Assembly (NCBI GenBank): GCA_947623455.1
Contig: OX392528.1
Coordinates: 51,478,322 to 51,542,321 of the forward strand
Direction of reading: 5' to 3'
DNA: 64,000 bases
From: Mimachlamys varia
Taxonomy: Eukaryota; Mollusca; Bivalvia; Pectinida; Pectinidae
Part shown: in pieces, positions 34,762-47,300 of the stretch
Layout: each line of letters starts with the position of its first letter
Position numbering within the stretch: the first letter of the stretch is position 1
Program-made: the position numbers and the translations under genes
The notes under the pieces: generated by a model
Databases searched by the model: none
Told to the model about the DNA's origin: nothing
The model's input: only the letters and a program-made list of their open reading frames with translations

Positions 34762-36678
34762 CACTTTCTTTCAACGTAGATACTGCATGTAAACTAGAAT
34801 AATTTACCCACGCACACCGCATCTCTCTTCCTTCAAAACTAGCTTTCCCATACACTTTTACCTAGTTATATAATTCTTATATCATTGACCATCTTTTTAA
34901 TTGTATAATAGATATATACGTCTCTTGTGCTAAGAAGGGACGTTCTACACTCTAGCTACTCCCAGTAGCGGAAGGAGAACATATATATATACTTGTAGGT
35001 GTGGCTATATAGAATATAACATAAGGCCTAGAGCTGATATGTCAATTATCTTACTCTTATAAAAATGCCGTGACAATGGCCACACAGTATAGTTCAGCTG
35101 TATGGACAGGAACCGATGCCACGAGCATAGTGTCAATATTACCATAAAGGTAAACGTAACCGATATTAAAATGCATGTGCCCTTTGGGCGAGTATTAATT
35201 ACAAATTCTTTAGAATTTCTAAATAACAAAACGGATGCTTAATTCGATGATAGCATTTATGCTTCTGAACAGTATCTTATATACAAACTGCAGTCTTTTT
35301 TAACAAATTACATTTTTCATAATTACAGATAATCATTAGCATATGAGAATAAAGTTGATGACCGTTTACTTCATTGCTATTCCAAAAACCATGTATCAAA
35401 TTAAAATAAAACGTGTCCGGAATTTAACATTTTAAATTTAAAATATTTAACATAAAAATTGTGGACGTCCAAAATGGCCAAACAACCAAAACCGTGGACT
35501 TAGATAATATAATTCCGTGCCAAAACATAAAAGTGATATATATTAATATACAAATGCATTTGTAATACCTTAGCTAGTATAATGGATCATTGAAAAAAAA
35601 ATCAGCTTAATTTGTAATTCATTAAAAATATATTCTATAGTTCTCATGTCTAATTATTATCTCGTTAAATTGATACTAAGCAATATTGGTATCTTATGCT
35701 TTGAGTAAATAAAAGTAAACAATTGATATAAGGAATATGATAAGATTTTGACCGTCAAATAACTGTAAAACAGATGGTGAAGCTAACCAGGCTTTCTGTA
35801 AACACCCTCGCTTATCGAGATGCCTTTTATGGTACAAGGCCACGTTGACCGAACAGAGTATTTGAAACGTTTGCTTCTAGATAACGGTCAGTGTCGAGAA
35901 GTTCGAGTTTGAGATAACGAGGAGGTTACCGCGGGAAAGAAATATATACGTGTTCTAACAAAGAGTAAATATTACTCTAAGATATAGTTTTATGAATGGT
36001 ATGACTGTAATCACGGCCTATCCTATACCAGCTCAACACAGGAACTTCAATTCACAATGATAATACATTTGAAATAAAGAAAAATTCAAGAAAAAATTAG
36101 AAACGAAAATGAGAACGTATGCAGCTTGGCGCATAATCATATAACTTATCTTGATAATTAATTTGTGAAAGTTTCATGCTTACTCCCAACACAAATACCC
36201 ATTTTTATTATAAAAAGGCAACACATTTCTTGTGTTTGAAATCCACGGAATAAAGTGCACTTCCTTGCCGAACACCAGATTTTCCTTACAATTCCTGACA
36301 CTCACCTCGGGGACATCGGTTGAACAAAACAAATACATGTATACAATATTAAAGGTTATTATTTTACTGAACTAATACGGTATCCTGTAGAAATAACCAA
36401 GTCTGAAATGTGTCCGGAAGCCTTAATTCAATATAAAACAAAGGAAAGGGCGTAGTTATTTTTTTTATTCTAACTGATAGCCCTACATAAGTTTTCAAGA
36501 ACGATATTGGTCTTTTTGTTTGTTTTTAAGCAAATTATATGTTTGTGATTTACCTTACGTTGGTAAACCCTCAAAATTCCACTTTCGGTCAAATTTGTAC
36601 AATACAATCAAAGACATTGATGATATGCTGGAGCCCAAATACGATAGGATTTTCAAACTTAATTTGGGAGCTTAAAAC

Positions 36679-37070
36679 TTAAAGGCCCAATATACGTAGC
36701 TTTCGGCAAAACTTTAAGAGAAAACCAAGCCTAATAACTTATCATATTTAAATATATTTAGTTAAGATTAATATCAGCAATATTCACGATGAATTCTTTC
36801 GCGGTCACCGGTACAGCAGCAGTTGAAACACGCTATTTGTAAACACGCGTCCATTTCGAACCGTCTTCTACCTTCGGTTTGTTGATGAAGTGGGTCCCAC
36901 CTGAATTATTTTCCATTCTTTGGATTTTTTTGTCAAGAGTTTCTTGTAAGTTACCGCTCAGGTTTACTTCGTTTTAGGCTTATTTTTGCATGGTTATCAA
37001 CTGGATTTTTTTTTCAGAATTTTTCAGAATCACGAAAATTTCCCTGAAGTTTCGTATATTGGGCCTTTAA
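36679..37070 (+). mobile_element. TTAA-flanked MITE, copy 5
   Basis: TTAA borders; left end AGGCCCAATATACGTAGCTT; right end AAGTTTCGTATATTGGGCCT. 392 bp, same orientation as copy 1. It lies about 1.2 kb upstream of the RCE1 start. Confidence 0.88.
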
Positions 37071-37280
37071 GTCAGGTGGAGGGATGGGCACGTCCTTAAA
37101 TGACCTTAGCTGTTAAAAGGGCGTGTAGCTTTAAACAAACCAAACCAAATGAAGAGGGTTTTGACAGATAACGAACTAATGGGTACAGACAGATATTGAC
37201 ACAGTGGGTTTCCATATCATGTAAAAAGCAACGACTTGGGAAAGTTATTCAGTTAAAGAGGGCAGTAGACTGTCGAATGC

Positions 37281-37975
37281 CAGGGGCGTAGCTGGAGGCA
37301 TTTTAATGTGCAAGCCCTGCGAGCGTTTATTAGCAGTTACTTCAAATGGTGCCATTTGGTCGTATCTTTATACAAATCATTTATGAATTTTCTTGAAAGC
37401 AAAATTGATATTCATACATTTCTTAAGTCATTTACTTGTTATTAAGTAATAACAGAGACATAAAAGCCATCCGTGTTACATACACACTTCTGTAAAATAA
37501 GTATTATGTAATGTGATTTGACTGCTTTCAACTCAGACACAGCTATAGTTAGAAATCTCGCTTATGCTTTTTTTCAGCATATTTTAACAGACTCATCATC
37601 ATTTATTTTTGCTGTCATTTTGTTCGAACTGACCGAAAAGTCAATATGCAAAATTGGCCATTTTTATTATTCAAATATAGATGCACTAAATAAAGGATCT
37701 TGCATGTAATATCGAATTTATTAAACCGAGTTCAACCGAGTGACATACATGTATTAAATTATTTAACGAATTGAATGAAGTCCATATATGCAGAAACATT
37801 GACACGAGTGTAAGATTCTATTTATTACATAACTTATATTCATGAGAAAATACACCAAAACTCTTCAATGTCTTGACACAAGCAACTTTCACTTCCGAGA
37901 CAATCATATAACGTCATAAAGACGTCATTTGTTATGGTGTCACAATGGTGTTATTACAGTGACAGTGTTATTCAT
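37281..37975. mobile_element. hAT-like family A element, truncated, upstream of RCE1
   Basis: It begins with the intact terminus CAGGGGCGTAGCTG and follows the reverse complement of 13551-14489 (CAAATGGTGCCATTTGGTCG, AGACAATCATATAACG, GTCACAATGGTGTTATTA) until homology fades near 37975, about 260 bp before the RCE1 ATG. It carries GACGTCA and ACGTCA half-sites. Confidence 0.75.
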
Positions 37976-38217
37976 GGCATTGGTCGTATGACATCACTGA
38001 ACGGGTCAATTATGTGATTGAAACCACCTATGACATATATTTTACCATATTTCCGAAAGAGAATAAAGTAAATAACGCACTTTTGCTTCTTTTTGTTTTT
38101 TTCATCTTCAGTTTTTCTTTCATTCAAGAATTTTCATTTTTTAATGCAACAGGAACAGGTGCCCGTTTGACACAAGTTATCCCCCTTGTTGAAAGTTTCC
38201 GTTCAACAAAGGCGCGA

Positions 38218-38376
38218 ATGTTTACAGTAATACAAGAATGGCGCCTATCGTGTTTGTTGCGATTGCGGGATGGCAGTCGGTTCTCTTGTGCCTGTTGTTC
38301 GCATGTATATACGTCGGTAGTTTGTATATTTGGACAGATGCATTGCATAAAAACAGGTGAATGTTTAAAAGAATGA
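38218..38376 (+). promoter_or_regulatory. Upstream ATG overlapping the RCE1 start
   Basis: An ATG at 38218, 20 bases before the RCE1 start and in another frame, reads through exon 1 ([13 protein letters not shown]...). If included in the mRNA leader it would be an overlapping upstream ORF that could lower RCE1 translation. The transcription start is unknown. Confidence 0.3.
38238..38356 (+). CDS. RCE1: RCE1 exon 1 (start codon)
   Basis: Residues 1-39 plus two bases of Arg40. It encodes [20 protein letters not shown] and [16 protein letters not shown], a membrane span matching the human 'LACSYVGSLYVWKS' segment. The donor is GTGAAT. Vertebrate RCE1 has about 30 more residues ahead of this span. 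Confidence 0.88.
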
Positions 38377-41300
38377 CAAGTCCAAGTAATCAAGATGACA
38401 AACCGGAATTAGACCCCAAATATAGTTGTTATGACTCGTCATAAGTGAAAACGTGTTCACCAAGTCTAAGGAGGCTGTTTATTTCAGCTAATGTTTAAGA
38501 TTTAAACACTGATTGATGTCCTTATTATCCATTACCAATTGTCTTTTTCGAGGTCATTTTAGTAGGTGTACATAAGGCTCCTTTCTCGTATCCGGTTCAA
38601 ACGGTTTTTACCCCCCCCCCCCCCATTTTCAATTTTCGGGTTTAGTGTTAAGTAAAAATAACTTACCTAGGAAGATCCAGAAATAGACGGGGTCTTCAAA
38701 TCATATCACACAAAACAAATATGAATGAAATATCGCAATATCATTTATACGATAGTCCACGGACTTAGATAGCATCTAAGTCCGTGGATAGTCTTAAAGG
38801 CCCAATATACGTAACTTTCGGCAAAACTTGAAGCGAAAATCAAACCTACAGTAATTACTTATTATATTTATATATTTAGTTAAGATTAACTGATATCAGC
38901 AATATTCAAGATGAATTCTTACGCGGTTACTATATAGCTAGTACAGCAGCAATTCTTTGGATTTTTTTGTCAAGACTATCTTGTTAGTTACAGCTCAGGT
39001 TTACTTTGTTTTATTTCTGCATGGTTATCAACTGGTTTTTTTTCAGAATTTTTCATAATCCCGAACAATTTCCTGAAGTTACGTATATTGGGCCTTTAAC
39101 TTAACTTTTTATAATACCTTACTTGTGCCAAAGTGGCAGAGACCAGAGAGGTATATAACACCGGTGTACCAGAGACGTATATGTGACATATACGTCCCTG
39201 ATAACACATATAAGTCTCTGCTTGTGCAAATGTTTGTCAATTTGTTATTTACTCATTGTAATGTAGTCTTTTCGCTTTAGCTAGTTGCTACCTGGCAGCC
39301 ATGACATGCACAGTATTTTGGTACAAATGTTAGTGTTCTCTAGCTATTGTTTTGGACATATATTCAATGCCACACCTATAAAATTTTGTGATATATGGGA
39401 ACAATTAAAGTGCGCAGATGATCGGTAAAAAGTTAATAGCACACCATGTCATTATCTTCCTTGATATTCAGGGGTTATGTATACACTCATCTATGCTCTT
39501 TTCACCACTGGAATATGTCATATGGCAAAACTGAAGACATGCCCAGAGAAAAAAAACCCTGACCAATTACTAGGCTGATCATCGATACCTGTCTTTTGAA
39601 GATTACAAAAGTAGCCGCAACTGACTTGCTGAGCTTGTCAATTTTAACGTTGTGTGAATACAACATTCTTTTGATGTATACGCACATGTATACCAAAGGG
39701 TCCCACTAGTCCTCTTGCCTCATCAACAAGGTGCACGTGGCACACACGGTGCACAAAGCCTTCGGTTTTGCCATGACATATTTGAAGGGGTGTAGAAAGC
39801 GTAGATGAGAGTAACCCCTGGATATCGAGGATATGTAATTACAGTGATTTTGTTTACCCATTTTTACAGCCGATATAAGACTCTTTCTCCCAGCAAAATT
39901 TGTGCTATTTCCCCAAAATGAAGCAAAATTCAAGAATATTTTCCCAATTTATCTGAAAATTCAACTTTTTTTCCCCCAATTCAATAAGGCGTAGGCTGTT
40001 TTAAAATCTGGTAGCAAAAACACTGAATTATAAATGAAATTTGAAACTTCAATATTGTTTGAAGATTAAGTTTTTTTTTAAGGCGGACAATTTCTCCACT
40101 CAAAGATGGCCCACGGTATCTATATATTAAATCTTCTGTTCCATTCTCTTCTCTCCGTTTTGTTTCTTTTCTCAACCCCTTTTTTTCCCTCTGTAGTTTT
40201 ATCAGATTGTTTTGTATCTGAACAACGGTAGGGTATTTCTGTTGTTTTATAGGTTCCTTGATGTTCCTGAAAACCCATTTTTTCATGATGCTAGAGTAAT
40301 GAAAATTGATCTACCTTTTTGCAAAGTTTCATGCCTTTCTGGAATTTCTTCCCATTAGTATCACCTTGGTAAAGCTTTCTATGCTGTTATTCTTTCCAGC
40401 ACACACCGCGAGCAAATTCCCATATGACCTCCATATTGTCATCCTCCTTTAAACCTTGGACCTGTTAATTTAATGAAGGCCCTGCTAGTCTGAAAGTAGC
40501 ATTACTTGGTCTAACCTTAATTAATTAATGTAAATATCTGGTCAAAAATGGTTCAATTGTTTGGATCTGAGTCAACAAATCAATTTTTGTCATGGTTATT
40601 TGTTGTTTTTTTTAAATGTCAGATCCCCATATAGTTAATGCCCAAATAGGGTAGCTTGTCGTTTCTATATATCCTGATTAAGATAAGTTTGCCTGGACAG
40701 ATGTCAAGGTGTCTTTTATCAGCCTTCTTCTGATCAGCCTCTTTTCGATCAGCTTCTTTCAGATGAGCAGGCCTTATTGCATACCATAGTTTTGGCTTGA
40801 AACCTTATTCTTGCTGTCAAAAAGCTTTTTACTGTGGCAGGGAAACATGTTATGTCTTAATGTATCAATATATACTAGAAGATCATGACCTGAAAACTAA
40901 ATACATAAATACATGTAAATTGTTTATATACCTAGCGACAAAATAAATCTGTAAAATCGCATCTTTGGAACTGTTCTGTTTTTTTAATCTGATACATTTA
41001 TTAGAAAAAGAGGAATATTCAATTTTAGTGTGAAGTATTAAAAGTCTTTGATTCTGAAATGAAGAGAGTTGGCAAGTATATATGTTAATGGGATTTAAGT
41101 TCAAGTTGTGTTAGTAATCTTTACTAAATACAGTTTTTGGATGTCTGAGTAGATCACTTACATGCACAATCGGAGCCATTGTACTATTGTGTGCATTCAG
41201 GTGTGAGATTCAAATAACTTGCTCTCCCAAGAATTAGAGCTGGGTACCACATAATCAAACGTACTACGGTATACCACGGTATTTAGGCAAATACTGCGGT

Positions 41301-44300
41301 ACGTACCACGGTATACCACCTTGATTGAATGTTTGAGCTTGCTAAAGGTCTCGGGCTGTTTTTGTTCTGAAGCCAATCCACAAGAGGCCTGTCATAAGTT
41401 TCTTGTTGTGTTATCCTCTAATATTGTTTGAGTGAAGCTATGTCTGTCCTATTTGATCAGCAAACTTATAGGAAATTATTATTAAACCATATTGGAATTT
41501 CAATTGATCTATAACAAATAGTTCTTTCAAATTGATAAGTTAAATGAAAGTGAGTCCCCAAAAAAACCGGTACAGGACTAATGTACCACGGTACGTACCA
41601 TCAAAACTTTATACCACGGTATACCGGTAAAACCGCCCAGCCCTACCAAGAATTTCTGTTGGATCCCCAGCGGTGGTAGAAAAATGAGAGTGTAGATGTC
41701 TGATAGGGTTAGGTTAGTTATCCCCCCAATGGCTCATGATCATGATCAGAGGGTTTCCTCTGTGGTCCGACCCCAAGGAAAGTATCATTTATTCCATTAG
41801 TGCTTTTGTAATTATATCTTTACAGAGCTTTGAATTTAATGTTTATTCTGACATTTGTACATGACGTTGAATTAAGATTATTTATTCGTATATTTATAAT
41901 AAACATTTTAATGTTGTTTTGTTCCCAGAGATGATCCTGTAACAATAAAGAGAAGATTTATGAGTGTCGGCGTTATATCTGTGATTATCCCACTGTTATT
42001 GAGGTGCTTTGGAACATACTCGGAGAGTGAAGAGGTTAGTCTGATGGCGATGTATCTGTGACTGCAGTATATTAGATATGTATATTTCAGCTGTGTAGTT
42101 AACAATCTATTATATTATTGAAATATCAGTTCACCAAATATCTTTTCAATATAGTGAAGTCTAGTGAATTTGGTGCAGATCTAGACAGAAATGTCCAATA
42201 CCTCTGAAACATTGATACTTAAGGACATTTTTATAAAGATATTAAACTTAAGATAACAAGAACGGTTTTAATTGAACTATTTCTTGAGCTGAATTAACAT
42301 ACCTATACATTTCTGATCGATTTGACTTGTATTTTACAGGCCCACGACCTGGTGGTTTGGCTCGGTGTGAGGTTCCATGGATTCCTGCCAGCACTACTAT
42401 TTCCACTAGTCCTTACAATGGTACTGAAAAACTGACAGTTTATGCATTTTAATCATTTACCCCTGAGGAAACATTTTAACTCTTCCAAATCAATGGTTGG
42501 AGTAGTTCATTATGAAATTTTAGGGGTGAATGAGTTAAAGACTAAACACAACTCACTGACACTTGTACTCCAAAATCTATCCATGATTTGATTTCTCACA
42601 CATCCTTATATTTACACTTACCCTGCAACCCACTATATGAACATTACCAGCAAAAATGCCTTTCATAAAATTATGAAAGCAATGGTTCTCGAGAAGGTAG
42701 CACGTGGTTTAATTATGACGTCATAGATCAAGCTTGTTCAATAAGAGTCTTGTTGCACCGCTTCGAATAACATGGAGAATGCCCTTGCATCAAACTCTCA
42801 AATGACCAATAAATTATTATCATTGGTGCCAATTTTATTCAAGCTGAGCTGTTCCGCCAATATCGTTTAAATGATGACACATATACAAACGCAGGTTATA
42901 AACTATTAATTGGAAAATATATAAATGAAGTAATGCAATTGTGCTTAGTAAAAATGTAGTGCTATGAAAGTTTAAAAATGACTTTCAATCCTTATATAAA
43001 TGACTAAATCATGAGCTGTAGATAGGATTCTACATGACCAAACATAGCGTCTGTGGTATGACCCAAAAGTAAAACAAATTTAGACGGACCTCATTATATC
43101 GTACATGTTAGTCGAAGACCACGTAAAATATGAAGCATTCTGTTGGTCCCGGCCATACTTCAAACTAAGTACTCAAACTTACCTAACTTGAATACTCAGA
43201 ATTTATTCATGGTCTCGCTGACTTCGAGACAAGATTCCACTGTATTCAATGAAGGAAGTAGAAAAGTTTGAATCCATGGATCTACATTTGATATGAAATT
43301 ATCACTGGCTCAAATTTTTCTTGAATTTGTCTTGGTAAAATTGGATCTGTAGTAATGCCATCCATATAATCTGAAATATTTGTCAGTGTACCCCCTAAAC
43401 ACAGATGTACCACCCCAAAAAATTTAAAGCGTACATGTACCCCAGTCAAAAAAAAGCTAATTCAGTGAAGAGCTGATGATCAATTATAATCAGAAATCAA
43501 TGGGTTTGACCTCTTCAATTCTAACAAATTCCATTAACACTATAACTATAATTGGTTCTTTGTTGAAATCAAGGTGTTAATGTTTTCAATGTAAAAATTA
43601 TTAAAAGCCATATATTCATATATTCTTTAATACTGTTTGACTTTCAATGTATAAATGATAAAACTGCTTACAAATTGATTGAAATCCATTCTTAATAAAA
43701 GAACATAATAAAAAGTATAATTAATAACTTTATGTCTATTGATGTAGTGGTAGTGTTCTACCTTTATTGGGTGTTTAGTTCTGTCCCATAAAGTTATGAA
43801 CTAATTAGGCAGGCAATCATTGATTGGTTTTACCACGTTTAAGCAATGATGATAATTTTTTTTTTAGTTTCATTGGAGTATGAAAAAAAATTTGTTTGCA
43901 AAATGTATGAATCCGCATGTACAATTTGACTGATCTTACAACAGATTTTTTTTTTATAAATCAACGTCAATTGCTGTATTTTTTCATAGAGGTATGAAAA
44001 GAAAATCTCAACCAATCCGAAAGCAGCATTCTGCATACAATCAATGGAAAATTAATTATTCCAATATCGGCACTAGTCAAAGTAATATTTACTGAAGATA
44101 GAGATAACTTTTTCCTGCATTGTCCTCTCTATACTAACTAAAGGCAAATATTTCTTAATTCTCTGTTAGCGGCGAGTGATACTATTCCCCTAAATACTGA
44201 AACTTTTATTTATAGTTCTCAAACACAAAACTTACATTTGGATAAATATATTGTGGAAATGGTGTAGAGTATCATCAAAAACACTGGACGTTTTTATTAG

Positions 44301-47300
44301 GTTCTTTAATAGTACTATCAAATAATCTTTTCTACAAGAGTAACTATTAAAACATTTGTTATACGCTATTATTTGAGTGTGCCTATATAAGTTAGTTTAC
44401 AGTATGCACTGTTCAAGCATAATCAAAACTACATACATCTCTTATATTCATTATCTTAAGATAATGTTATAGTATTATATGATGTGTATACACTGTTATA
44501 TTTGTAAGGAGAGGGCTAACATAGGTTATGCCTGTTGCCCAATTCCGATTGTACATAAAATCAGTTGAATAAAATATTCTGAAATGAAAATAATTATTTA
44601 CAATTTTACAATGATAATGATCACCTTATGTTTTAATTTCCCTGTAGATCCTGTTCCTGGGCCCTTTAGGACTCCACTACATGGACGGAGTGTTCCGAAT
44701 CTATCTCGGTGAGGAAGTGAAGAAAGTCAGCTGTGCTGTTGGATAAAAGATCAATCTTGTTTTTTAATAACTTTCCAGGAGTTTGGCATAAAATCCAAAG
44801 ATGTTATCTTTACCTATAGTACACTGTTACAAGTAAAGTAGACCATTGGTGGCAGTATTTTGTGACACAAAAAAAGGAAAACGGTTACCCAGTATCGATT
44901 TGGATATGTTACACACGATTATCGAACTGGCAGTATTTTTCGAACTGTTGCAGCCCTAATTATATGTTTTCTGTAAAAAAGTAGTATCATAACTATGTAT
45001 TGTGAGAATAGCCCATGCCTTTAAACTTAAGTATGTTTAATTGTTGCTAGGTGGAATACATGTACAATATAGTGTGATAAAACACTTTTTTCCCTTTACA
45101 GTACTTGTCTTTGCTTTTCATTGGTTTAGAGCAGAAAAATACATACTTAATGTCATTGCTAAAAATATAATATAATTTCACACAGAAGTCATTTATTCAT
45201 ATTTCACATGGTAGTGAAAAACATTTTGAAAATTTCATCATATGTTAATTTTTTTGTGTACTCGACTGTTTAATTAAAAAAAAAATGTAATGTTGTGTTT
45301 GATTGGTTTACAGAACCCCGCTACTGGACCAATAGTTTACAGAACTTAACCTGGATCAGGAATCATATTGTGGTAGGTCTTGTAGAATCAGGAATCATAT
45401 TGTGGTACGTCATGTTGTAGAATCAGGAAAAAACATTTTTTTTAAAAACACTAGAAAGAAATGTACATTGTAGGAAACATTTCATGTGTAAGGTTTATTA
45501 GTTCTCGAATATCTATCGAAATACATCACCAACTGTTGTTGAATTAGATGTCACAAAATGCATATACAATTTACATGTAGGAAACTTTTCTAAATGCATT
45601 CAGCATTAGTGAAGTTCATTCAAAGTAACAGTATCTGCAAGTTGAAACCGTCCTCTTGTTTTTTTGACATCAAGTATATATGTTCATACATCAAACACTT
45701 TCGAAAGAATATATACAGACTTAAATACCAAAAATGCTAATTTTGAAACCATTCTCCTATCTTTATAATTTCAGGCACCTTTTTCCGAGGAATTCATCTT
45801 TAGAGCATGTATGTTACCATTACTAGTGCCTAGCTTTGGAGAAAGATTTTCCGTGTTCATCTGTCCACTTTTCTTTGGAGTTGGTAAGGTTCAACAGCTA
45901 CAGAAACTTGATATTAGTTTAAAACTGCAGAATATTTAACAAAGTATTTAAAGGTGTTTTTCTTAGTAGCTTCTTCATGTTGATAAGCATTTGAGAGTCC
46001 AGCCAATCTGATTAAAATACAGATCCTTGTTCTCAGTCCGTTTTACAAGGATCTGGCAACATCCCATAAGAGGTCACGTTCAGTTGACTTTTGTCGCCTC
46101 TTTACTTAACACCAAAATAATTTTCCAATGACCTGTCATCTTGCAGCAAGTCATTTCGTCACATTATTCTACATTAACTTTTTGGTGACAAAATGACTAA
46201 ACAGACAAATGCGATTATGCAAGCTTTGTCGTCTCAAAAATTCACCATCAAGATTCTGACAGTAGTAATTTGATTGGCTGATGCAAAAGGTCATCGGGAC
46301 ATGACCCCTTATGGGATTTCTTCAGATCTTAACGCAGCAGAGACAAGTTTACGGAACAGCGCAGAGATCAAGATACGATTCTAATCAGATTGGAGTCCAG
46401 TACTCTATTTTGTGTCTTCAATGAAGAAAAGTTTCCAATTTGTTAAAACTTTGTAACGACTCCTCATTTACCATGGGTAAAGAGTCAATACGACACAAAT
46501 ATTCTTTTTATGCCAAATATCATGTCTAAAAGAAGCTAATCCACAGCTACAAGTCGTGATGTCAGTTTCTATTTCACACGCTATTCCTTGTTTGATATGT
46601 TAACGGGAATACAGTGTACCCTCATTATACCGCCACCTTTCGTCCACAGCAATTATGGCGGTATAACGAGGGTGGCAATAGTATCCAATTATGAAAATTA
46701 TTACCATGAATTGAATTGCATAATTTATTGCATTTCCAACATTTTATTAAAAACAAGCTTAGTATTGTGTCGTCATAATTATAGATCTTCATTGGCACAA
46801 ATTTATATCTGAAAATAGTTTTTGATCTATTTTTGCCACATGCCATCATTCCAAATGGAACTCTCAGTATTTCCACGATCTCCGAAAACAGAACAATATG
46901 ACGTTGTCGTCGAGGGAAATGTATAGGATTCAGGACGTTTGTATTTTAAAGGGTGTGGCGAATGGCGATATGCGAGGGTGGCGAAGTTAACAAGGGAATT
47001 ATATAGAAGGGAAATCCGTTCTAGAGGTTTAGGTGGCGTTATGCGAGGGTGGCAGTAGATTCGGGTGGCGATAGGGCGAGGTACACTGTATTTCACAGTA
47101 CTTTATAAATGGTCCTTCAACGAGTAAAGCACATAAAGAAGACATTTTTTTTAAGGTAACTGTCAGTTGAGAAGTTAAGGTACCCTCTTTAGCATCAGAG
47201 AAATAGAGGGTTAATGTTGAATGTAATTGAAAAAATCCATCTAGACCAGGTGAATAAATACAATTTGTTTCACATTTTATAATATGTGTCTTATTTTTTT

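Larger units (their letters stand above)
33555..38237. other. Head-to-head intergenic region CPT1-RCE1
   Basis: This holds the upstream regions of both genes (4.7 kb between start codons). It contains a foldback at 33961-34058, GGGACGTA-type palindromes near 34389-34442, a short MITE (34601-34761), a TTAA MITE (36679-37070) and a hAT-like element truncated near RCE1 (37281-37975). Sequence just upstream of the CPT1 start (33560-33740) looks locally richer in CpG than its surroundings. No TATA box or coding block is assigned. Confidence 0.55.
38357..41928. other. RCE1 intron 1
   Basis: A non-coding intron of about 3.6 kb. It contains a poly-C run near 38610-38625, a 14-bp-arm hairpin (38757-38788), a TTAA MITE (38794-39099), a GGGACGTA-type palindrome (about 39170-39200), a ~185-bp repeat (39840-40025) and a hAT-like element with a perfect target duplication (41227-41653). 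Confidence 0.6.
42421..44647. other. RCE1 intron 3
   Basis: About 2.2 kb. It contains the ~80-bp repeat, a degraded TA-type MITE around 43100-43250 and an inverted R2 copy (43845-44060). No coding block was found. Confidence 0.55.

Noticed and set aside
38014..38376. 120-codon plus-strand ORF over RCE1 exon 1 as a distinct protein
   Set aside because: It is out of frame with the RCE1 homology and shows no recognisable domain; kept only as a possible upstream ATG note.
46588..47096. Overlapping ORFs on both strands in the RCE1 intron as small genes
   Set aside because: They lie entirely within a TA-flanked MITE with inverted ends and show no coding signature.
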